29,602 nucleotides of DNA, from positions 1 through 29,602 of the forward strand of contig JABDJT010000526.1 in the NCBI GenBank assembly GCA_013003335.1. Reading direction: 5' to 3'. Shown here one piece after another: positions 24,439-29,602 of this stretch; the stretch's first letter is position 1, and each line of letters starts with the position of its first letter. Both the position numbers and the translations under genes were made by a program. The notes beneath the pieces are model-generated. The model was not told where the DNA came from and did no database searches. It saw only the letters and a program-made list of their open reading frames with translations. Source of the stretch: Verrucomicrobiales bacterium. GTDB lineage: Bacteria; Verrucomicrobiota; Verrucomicrobiia; Verrucomicrobiales; DEV007.

Positions 24439-24723
24439 TCATTGCTGGTAGATCTTTTCGTCGAGAAACTCGATGTAGTTTTGGTAAACGCCGGAATTCT
24501 CGTAAATGAATTCCAGCGGGATCACGAGGGAATAGAACCCCTCGTAAAACCAGTCCGGTGCGTCATCCAACCAGGTGTTGTTATTGTCGAAGTACAAAAC
24601 CAGGATGGGAAACACGGCCACATAGAGGATCAGCAATACCACCGCTCCGGAGGCCAGCTGCACGGGGGATTTCCACCGCTGCAACCGCTCCGCATCGATC
24701 AGTTCGGGCTCCTCTTTCATCAT
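24439..24723 (-). CDS. Small membrane protein, unknown function
   Basis: This 94-residue protein (from ATG 24723) has an acidic start (KEEPELIDAERLQRWKSP), one clear membrane helix (VQLASGAVVLLILYVAVFPILVLYF, ~22-47) and an aromatic, acidic C-terminus (NTWLDDAPDWFYEGFYSL...IYQQ), part of which (SLVIPLEFIY) could re-enter the membrane. Its start overlaps the stop of the upstream beta-propeller gene in TGATGATGA, so translation is coupled; a GTG at 24726 or ATG at 24720 are near-equal alternatives. The overlap suggests it works with, or is regulated with, the propeller protein. I do not recognise a family. Confidence 0.75.
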   Translation of the reverse strand: MMKEEPELIDAERLQRWKSPVQLASGAVVLLILYVAVFPILVLYFDNNNTWLDDAPDWFYEGFYSLVIPLEFIYENSGVYQNYIEFLDEKIYQQ

Positions 24724-26057
24724 CACTTGCTGCCAACAGCGAACAGATGTTTCGCGCCGCGGAAGTAGATCACGCCTTCTGAAATGACCGGTGAGGCCAT
24801 GAGGGGTTCGCCGAGCGGGTTCGTCGCCAGCAAATTAAAACGGGTGGCTGCCTCGACGACAAACACGTTCCCGGCTTCACCACTGAAATAGATTTTGCCG
24901 TCCGCCGCTACCGGCGAGGCGCTGAACCCGTCGCCCGCGTGTGGCAGCCGCAGGTAAAAATGCTCGAGGCCGGTATGCAAATCGTAGCAGGCAAACGGAC
25001 CGCTGTTGTTCAGCACAAACAGCTTACCTTCCACGATGATCGGCGTCGGCATGTAAGGACCACGGCGATTGACCGACCACGCCAGATCTTCCAAACCGAG
25101 TTCGCCCGTGCCACCCGGCTTGATCACAAAAATCGGGCGCTCCGGCGCGCGACCGCTGCAAACCACGATTCGGTTTTCGGCGAAAAACGGTGTCGGCGCG
25201 GTGATTTTGGAACTGCCACCCAGCCGCCACAGTTCTTTCCCGGTCGCCGGATCATAACCGCGAATGAAATTCGAACCATTCGTGATCAGCTCAGCCCGGT
25301 TTCCGCCGGGAAAGACCGTCGGAGTTCCCCAGGACGGCAATTCGTTTCGCTTTGTGAGCCACTTTTCATCCCCCGTCTCGACATCGAATGCGGCGATGAA
25401 TGATTCGCCCTGCGAATCGCATTGCACGATCACCAGGCCATCCCAAATGATCGGCGAACTGGCACCACCCCACTCGTAACTCGGAAGGTCGTACGCCCCG
25501 ACATCGAGCCGCCCGAGATCTTTTTTCCACAAAAATTCACCCTCGATCGAATACGCAAACAACCCCTGCGACCCGAAAAACGCGACGACGTGTTTCCCGT
25601 CCGTGACCGGTGTCGAATTTGCGTAAGTCGCCTTCACGTGACGTTTGTCGATCGGTTTCGCCGTCACCGCCGTTTTCTCCCAAACCGTTTTGCCGGTCGA
25701 CTTTTCGAGGCAAAGAATTCGGAATTCGTGATCGTTTCTCCGGTCCGACGCCGCGTCGCCCGAGCCATACAATCCCGGTTTGAAGGACGAATCACCGGCC
25801 GTATTCACCGCGGTGGTCAGGAAAATCCGGTCGCCCCAACTGATTGGGCTGGAGTGAGCCAACCCGGGGATTTCCACCCGATATAGAATCCCCTCCCCTG
25901 TTTCCACATTCCATCTTTCCGGCAAATCTTGTCCATCCGGTGCGATGCCCGATGCCGACGCCCCCCGGAATTGCGGCCAGTCGTGTTCCCCTCCAACTGC
26001 AGAAATTGCAGCGAACAAGCCACAAAAAGATCCCATCAAACCGACCACCAACTTCAT
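24723..26057 (-). CDS. Secreted PQQ-like beta-propeller repeat protein
   Basis: The 444-residue protein has a signal peptide (to ~residue 22, ISAVGG) and then the DWPQFRG start that opens many PQQ-like beta-propeller proteins in Planctomycetes and Verrucomicrobia. Repeated blade motifs follow: CLEKSTGKTVWEK, YSIEGEFLWKKD, FDVETGDEKWLTK, YDPATGKELWRLGG, CYDLHTGLEHFYLR. Each blade is accompanied by SSP/TPT-type strands (LAHSSPISWGDRIFLT, SSPIIWDGLVIVQ). This matches an eight-bladed PQQ-type or BamB-like propeller. Catalytic residues of a true quinoprotein dehydrogenase cannot be shown, so a scaffold or binding role is equally possible. Its start is preceded by an A/T-rich stretch, not by a Shine-Dalgarno. 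Confidence 0.88.
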   Translation of the reverse strand: MKLVVGLMGSFCGLFAAISAVGGEHDWPQFRGASASGIAPDGQDLPERWNVETGEGILYRVEIPGLAHSSPISWGDRIFLTTAVNTAGDSSFKPGLYGSGDAASDRRNDHEFRILCLEKSTGKTVWEKTAVTAKPIDKRHVKATYANSTPVTDGKHVVAFFGSQGLFAYSIEGEFLWKKDLGRLDVGAYDLPSYEWGGASSPIIWDGLVIVQCDSQGESFIAAFDVETGDEKWLTKRNELPSWGTPTVFPGGNRAELITNGSNFIRGYDPATGKELWRLGGSSKITAPTPFFAENRIVVCSGRAPERPIFVIKPGGTGELGLEDLAWSVNRRGPYMPTPIIVEGKLFVLNNSGPFACYDLHTGLEHFYLRLPHAGDGFSASPVAADGKIYFSGEAGNVFVVEAATRFNLLATNPLGEPLMASPVISEGVIYFRGAKHLFAVGSK

Positions 26058-26114
26058 AAAAAAAAGCTAACATGGCGGCTTGATGGAACCAGCCCGATTT
26101 TGGACAATCGCCGT

Positions 26115-26756
26115 ATGAAGAACCGTCTCCCAATCCTTTTCCTCCTCGCCGCGCCATCCTGTATCAGTTTTGGTCAGGCACCCGGTCCGCCTGAAGCTGA
26201 AGCGTTTCAATTCCACACTCCGGAAGAATGGCGGGGCGAAATTATCCAACTCCCTCCCGGCTTCGCGAGCGATCTCGGCTGGAACGGAGTCGAAAGCATC
26301 AAGTTCGCTCCGGGCATGTTCCAGGCCGACTCCGATTCGTTTTTTTCCTACGTTCTTGTTTTCCTCCTCGCGAAAGACGCCGACGTCAGTGAAAAGGGCG
26401 TGCAGGCCGAGGTTTTAAAATATTACCGGGGACTCGCCACCGCCGTGATGGGCGGGAAAGGAATCGAAGTCGATACGGAAAAATTCGCCCTGAAACTCGA
26501 ACCGATTGAGATCACCAAACCGCCCCGGGATGTCCCTGCCGATGCCGGTGACGGCGAGGTCAAAATCTGGAATGCAACGCTCGACTGGACGGAACCCTTC
26601 GCGACGCAGAAAAAGCAGACCCTGAATTTCGAGATTCACCTGTGGAAAAACGACGGCCGGCCCGTCTTGTATTTCACGGTCTCCCCGCAGGAACGGGACC
26701 ACGAAATCTGGAAGGAAATGCGCGGCTACCGCGCAAAGTTCAAGGTCGGAGGTTGA
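26115..26756 (+). CDS. Secreted hypothetical protein
   Basis: The 213-residue protein begins with a hydrophobic signal peptide (MKNRLPILFLLAAPSCISFGQA). Cleavage after GQA is likely; the LAAPSC segment is an imperfect lipobox. The mature part opens with FHTPEEWRGEIIQLPPGFA, contains two charged alpha/beta stretches (GVQAEVLKYYRGLATAVMGGKGIEV and NFEIHLWKNDGRPVLYFTVSPQ), and ends basic. I do not recognise a family. The ATG is 57 nt from the divergent propeller gene start, so the two may share a promoter region. A longer in-frame start at 25929 would overlap that gene. Confidence 0.75.
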   Translation: MKNRLPILFLLAAPSCISFGQAPGPPEAEAFQFHTPEEWRGEIIQLPPGFASDLGWNGVESIKFAPGMFQADSDSFFSYVLVFLLAKDADVSEKGVQAEVLKYYRGLATAVMGGKGIEVDTEKFALKLEPIEITKPPRDVPADAGDGEVKIWNATLDWTEPFATQKKQTLNFEIHLWKNDGRPVLYFTVSPQERDHEIWKEMRGYRAKFKVGG

Positions 26757-26807
26757 GGCCGGGAAACGCGGCTGGAAATTCGACTCTGCTTGGCTAAAAT
26801 CGCCGGA

Positions 26808-27671
26808 ATGACTTTTCAAATTTACGCCAGCCCGAATGGCGACGGCTTTCTTATCCTGCCAAACGGCGATTCCGCCTCCGCTTTTTCACCCGGGCCGCAG
26901 TTTTCACCGGATGCTCTTTTTGAACAGGACGACCCGGTGGCATTTCTGGAGGAACTGGCCGGGGCCGCCGATACAGCGGATTTTTCGAAATCGGAAACGT
27001 GGGCGCCGTTCATCCAGAACCAGGAAGTCTGGGCGGCGGGCGTGACCTATTTCCGAAGCCGCACGGCGCGGATGGAAGAGGCGGAATCGGCGGGAGGCGA
27101 CGTTTTTTATGATCGGGTATACGAGGCGGACCGGCCGGAATTGTTTTTCAAAGCGCCTGCTTCCAAAACGCGCGGAAGCGGCGCGGAGGTTTGCATTCGC
27201 GCGGATTCGACCTGGGATGTGCCGGAACCGGAGTTGACCCTGGCGATCAATTCGAAGGGGAAAATTTTCGGATACACAATCGGCAACGACATGAGTTCAC
27301 GCAGCATCGAGGGCGAAAATCCCCTCTACCTGCCGCAGGCGAAATGCTACACCGGCTCGTGCGCGATCGGCCCCTGCCTGCTCGTTTCGAACGAGCCGCC
27401 TGAGAAATCGACCCGAATCGCTCTCGAAATTCGACGGGGAGGTGAAACCGGTTTTTCCGGTGAAACAGAGGTTGCGCAGATCAAGCGCGGCTTCGAGGAG
27501 CTCACCGAATTCCTGTTTCGGGCGAACGAATTTCCGCATGGCGCGTACTTGATGACCGGCACGGGAATTGTGCCCGACACCGATTTCACGCTGCAAGCCG
27601 GGGATGAAGTGCGAATTTCAATCGATGGGATTGGAACGCTGGTGAACCCGGTATCCAAAATTGGGGGATGA
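26808..27671 (+). CDS. Fumarylacetoacetate hydrolase-family enzyme (2-keto-3-deoxy-sugar-acid dehydratase type)
   Basis: The 287-residue protein has a conserved FAH C-terminal domain: VPEPELTLAIN with metal ligands Glu140 and Glu142, GYTIGNDMSSRSIEGENPLYLPQAKCYTGSCAIGP with metal Asp161, LMTGTGIVP, and LQAGDEVRISIDGIGTLVNPV. The sequence WAAGVTYFRSRTARMEEAE...YDRVYEADRPELFFKAP is reminiscent of the 2-dehydro-3-deoxy-D-arabinonate dehydratase branch rather than fumarylacetoacetases. That would suggest sugar-acid catabolism; this is inference from motifs. ATG 26808 is chosen over TTG 26790. The stop overlaps the next gene by ATGA. Confidence 0.85.
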   Translation: MTFQIYASPNGDGFLILPNGDSASAFSPGPQFSPDALFEQDDPVAFLEELAGAADTADFSKSETWAPFIQNQEVWAAGVTYFRSRTARMEEAESAGGDVFYDRVYEADRPELFFKAPASKTRGSGAEVCIRADSTWDVPEPELTLAINSKGKIFGYTIGNDMSSRSIEGENPLYLPQAKCYTGSCAIGPCLLVSNEPPEKSTRIALEIRRGGETGFSGETEVAQIKRGFEELTEFLFRANEFPHGAYLMTGTGIVPDTDFTLQAGDEVRISIDGIGTLVNPVSKIGG

Positions 27672-28366
27672 GTCAGTTTGCGGAAAATCTCGAAAAGATC
27701 CGGAGTCGGATCACGGAAGCAGCCGGGCGGTCGGGCCGCAATCCTGAGGAAATTTTACTGCTCGCAGTCAGCAAAACATTCCCGCCGGACGTGATTCGGG
27801 AAGCGTTCGATTCGGGTCAGACCCACTTTGGCGAAAACCGGGTCCAGGAGCTGTTAACGAAAATCCCCGAATTGCCGCCGCGAATTGAATGGCACCTCAT
27901 CGGTCACCTGCAGAGTAACAAGGTCCGGAAAATCCTCGCGGACGTGGACATGATCCAGACCGTGGATTCGCTGGATTTGGCACAACGCATCGACCGGATT
28001 GCGGGAGAAATTGGCGTGTTTCCCCGCGTTTTGATCCAGGTGAACATCGCCGAGGACTCCGCGAAATTCGGCTTCACGGCGGAGGCAGTTCGCACGGAAA
28101 TGGAAACGCTGCTTTGCTTGGAACGCCTGCAAATCGATGGGCTGATGACCATTCCGGCCTTTGATCCGGATCCCGAATCGGCCCGGCCGGCGTTCGCGAA
28201 TTTGCGGGAACTCCGCGACGAACTCGCATCGGAATTCGACCTGCCACTGACCGAGCTTTCGATGGGAATGAGCCACGATTTTGAAGTCGCGATCGAAGAA
28301 GGCGCCACAATCGTCCGGGTTGGGTCGGCCCTCTTCGGGAAACGCGGAAAGCCGAAAAACGAATGA
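27668..28366 (+). CDS. yggS: YggS/PROSC-family pyridoxal phosphate homeostasis protein
   Basis: The protein binds pyridoxal phosphate and keeps cellular PLP balanced; it has no confirmed enzymatic activity in known members. It has 232 residues with family motifs in order: AVSKT with the PLP Lys36, FGENRVQE, WHLIGHLQSNK, DSLDLAQRI, QVNIAEDSAKFGF, LMTIPAF, LSMGMSHDFEVAI and RVGSALFG. It overlaps the FAH-family gene by ATGA at 27668-27671, indicating translational coupling. The stop codon (GAA TGA) is contained in palindrome copy 8, so the last three residues (KNE) come from the repeat. Confidence 0.95.
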   Translation: MSQFAENLEKIRSRITEAAGRSGRNPEEILLLAVSKTFPPDVIREAFDSGQTHFGENRVQELLTKIPELPPRIEWHLIGHLQSNKVRKILADVDMIQTVDSLDLAQRIDRIAGEIGVFPRVLIQVNIAEDSAKFGFTAEAVRTEMETLLCLERLQIDGLMTIPAFDPDPESARPAFANLRELRDELASEFDLPLTELSMGMSHDFEVAIEEGATIVRVGSALFGKRGKPKNE

Positions 28367-28402
28367 ACAGGGTTGGTTTGACGAACCAACCCTGTTGGAT
28401 CG
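28355..28402 (-). repeat. Dispersed palindrome copy 8, overlapping the yggS stop
   Basis: AAAAACGAATGAACAGGGT and ACCCTGTTGGATCG flank TGGTTTGACGAACCA. The central 13 pairs (AACAGGGTTGGTT with its complement) are perfect. The A-run is on the yggS coding strand, so the T-run faces back on the minus strand. The next gene is also plus-strand, so orientation does not fit a terminator for yggS. Confidence 0.85.
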
Positions 28403-28461
28403 AAACCGGAGCCGAATTTGTAATCGCGTCGATTCAGCAGTCAGGCTAATTTTGCCGCCGA

Positions 28462-29067
28462 ATGGATTCATCCCGAACGAATGCGACGCTTGCTGCGGTG
28501 AAAGACAACGCCCTGCTGTTATTCGGCTGCGTTGCCGTGATGTGGGGGCTGGAGATCGTCGATTTCCTGTTCCGGAATTTTCTCGACGGGGTTGGAATCA
28601 AGCCGCGCTCCGTCACCGGACTGATCGGGATTGCGACCGCGCCGTGGCTTCATCTCGGGTTCGGGCACCTGGTTTCGAACACGATCCCCTTCCTCGTGCT
28701 GGGAGGAATCGTCCTGCTCGGCGGGCGGGGCGTTTTCGTGAGCTTGAGCCTGTTTATCGCGTTGGTCGGAGGCGGTTTGCTCTGGTTGCTCGGTCCGGGA
28801 AATACAAACCACATTGGAGCGAGTCTCGTCATTTTCGGCTACCTCGGGTTTCTCCTCAGCCGTGGATTTTTCGAAAAATCGCTGTTTTGGGTCCTGGTTT
28901 CCTTCGGCATCCTGGTGGTATACGGCTGGATGATTTTTGGAATTCTGCCCAGTGAGAGAGGTGTTTCCTGGCAGGGACACCTGTTCGGTTTCGCTGCCGG
29001 AATTCTCGGAGCGTGGCTGATGTTTCCGCGCGGCCAGGAACTTTACCGGGGCGGGCGGCCATCGTGA
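28462..29067 (+). CDS. Rhomboid-family intramembrane serine protease
   Basis: The 201-residue protein has six hydrophobic segments (~15-38, 50-66, 74-106, 118-135, 138-160, 172-188), as expected for a minimal rhomboid. The fold motifs are there: the LGFGHLVSNTIPF stretch with His69 and Asn73 (HxxxN), the catalytic Ser121 in GASLVIFGYLG, and His173 in WQGHLFGFAAGI as the dyad partner. The serine motif is GASLVIFG where most bacterial rhomboids have GxSGAxxG, a conservative deviation. Rhomboids cleave single-pass membrane proteins; the substrate here is unknown. The C-terminal coding end forms one arm of a hairpin with the convergent gene. Confidence 0.88.
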   Translation: MDSSRTNATLAAVKDNALLLFGCVAVMWGLEIVDFLFRNFLDGVGIKPRSVTGLIGIATAPWLHLGFGHLVSNTIPFLVLGGIVLLGGRGVFVSLSLFIALVGGGLLWLLGPGNTNHIGASLVIFGYLGFLLSRGFFEKSLFWVLVSFGILVVYGWMIFGILPSERGVSWQGHLFGFAAGILGAWLMFPRGQELYRGGRPS

Positions 29068-29083
29068 CCGACTACTGGCCGCC
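29054..29083. terminator. Hairpin spanning two convergent stop codons
   Basis: The perfect eight-base arms GGCGGCCA and TGGCCGCC have a 14-nt loop that contains both the rhomboid TGA (29065-29067) and the opposing sulfatase stop (29072-29074). The position suggests a compact bidirectional terminator embedded in the gene ends. There is no T-run on either side. Confidence 0.4.
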
Positions 29084-29602
29084 TTCCAGATCTTTGACGA
29101 TTTTGCCCAGCAAATTGCCGACGTAACCTTCGGCACGCGGCTGGGATTTACCCGGCTTTTTGGGAAGTTGTTTGATTTCCGCAAGCTTCGGTTTCGCCAA
29201 TTCGACCGGCAAATAATCGAGCGCGTTGTTCGCGAGAATCGCCTCGAACACATCTCCTTCCGCCTGGTTTGCGTAGCTCAAAATCGTGTCGCGCGCTTTT
29301 TCGCGATGTTGCTCCGGTCCAAATCGACCGAGCGTTTCCGAGGCAAAAATCGCGACACTGGCGGATTCGTCATCCATCGCAGCGACGAGTTTGTCTTCTC
29401 CGGCTTTGACTCCGGCCTCTTCGTGACACAGCAGACCAATCGTTCCCCAGTAGCGAACGGCGCTGTCTTTCGAATCGAGCAGTTTCACGATTTCGGGGAG
29501 GTCCTCGGCTTTTAAACTGGTGGCGAGCTGGGCAGCGCCAAAAACGGAATCGAAATCGTATCGGTCGGGATCCTGGCCCATTTCGTACGGGCTGGTGTCA
29601 CC
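29072..29602 (-). CDS. C-terminal HEAT-repeat part of a sulfatase (5' end off the right edge)
   Basis: About 176 C-terminal residues are visible, opening with GDTSPYEMGQDPDRYDFDSVF and running without a stop to the window edge. The sequence forms helical HEAT-like repeats (LPEIVKLLDSKDSAVRYWGTIGLLC, KLVAAMDDESASVAIFASETLGRFG, VFEAILANNALDYLP). SAVRYWGTIGL closely resembles AAIRYWGATGL in the tail of the sulfatase at 17028-18902, and the SPYE...DPxRY opening is the usual post-catalytic linker of such sulfatases. The catalytic domain would lie beyond 29602. Assignment as a sulfatase is therefore inference from the tail. Confidence 0.7.
   Translation of the reverse strand, partial: GDTSPYEMGQDPDRYDFDSVFGAAQLATSLKAEDLPEIVKLLDSKDSAVRYWGTIGLLCHEEAGVKAGEDKLVAAMDDESASVAIFASETLGRFGPEQHREKARDTILSYANQAEGDVFEAILANNALDYLPVELAKPKLAEIKQLPKKPGKSQPRAEGYVGNLLGKIVKDLEGGQ

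Noticed and set aside
8195..28402. The palindromes at gene 3' ends could be attC sites of a chromosomal integron array.
   Set aside because: Some copies contain GTTGGAT, which fits the attC core GTTRRRY. However, the partner core is not consistent, several copies lie between convergent genes, the flanking genes are long housekeeping genes in both orientations, and there is no integrase or attI.
2679..28402. CRISPR-like repeats.
   Set aside because: The copies are kilobases apart with genes between, and there are no uniform spacers and no cas genes.

Overview
This window is chromosomal DNA (moderately GC-rich, densely coding) from a diderm bacterium, most likely of the Planctomycetes-Verrucomicrobia-Chlamydiae group and probably Verrucomicrobiota. 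The grounds are inference from gene content: three type I sulfatases (one partial), two membrane-anchored Ser/Thr kinases with lectin-like ectodomains, a PQQ-type beta-propeller protein with the DWPQFRG opening common in that group, a FIST protein, an MCE/Mla lipid transporter and an outer-membrane beta-barrel protein. Few genes have a clear Shine-Dalgarno sequence. No phage, IS element, CRISPR array or rRNA was found.

Layout. 1-1804 (minus): proB-proA, proline biosynthesis, proA running off the left edge. 1892-1966 (plus): tRNA-Arg(CCG). 2022-2549 (minus): stand-alone response-regulator receiver. 2550-2827: AT-rich divergent spacer packed with small inverted repeats. 2828-8182 (plus): tandem paralogous receptor-like Ser/Thr kinases with one and two extracellular LamG-like domains. 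8254-10094 (plus): enolase-superfamily enzyme and a degenerate nucleotidyltransferase-like protein. 10157-12838 (plus): mlaE-mlaF-mlaD lipid transport operon. 12885-13268 (minus): zinc-ribbon protein. 13345-13989 (plus): MBL-fold hydrolase. 14080-14607 (minus): outer-membrane protein. 14840-16036 (plus): FIST sensor protein. 16090-19900 (minus): aldo/keto reductase, then a HEAT-tailed sulfatase overlapping a GNAT-type acyltransferase. 19986-24365 (plus): type III polyketide synthase, a second sulfatase and an MscS-family channel. 24439-26057 (minus): beta-propeller protein with an overlapping small membrane protein. 26115-29067 (plus): secreted hypothetical protein, FAH-family enzyme overlapping a YggS/PLPBP gene, rhomboid protease. 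29072-29602 (minus): C-terminal part of a third sulfatase.

The most striking structure not explained by the genes is a family of eight near-identical imperfect palindromes of about 45-50 bp (arms built on CCAACAGGGT / ACCCTGTTGG). They are spread through the window at about one per 3.7 kb. Seven of the eight lie directly at the 3' end of a gene and two overlap a stop codon. They could be a repeated terminator sequence or a REP/MITE-like element that settles at gene ends. Their orientation does not fit a simple terminator in every case.

Functionally the window is a mixture of housekeeping genes (proline, PLP homeostasis, lipid asymmetry, tRNA) and genes typical of a polysaccharide-degrading aquatic bacterium (sulfatases, sugar-acid-type enzymes, receptor kinases). 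No single pathway unites it.
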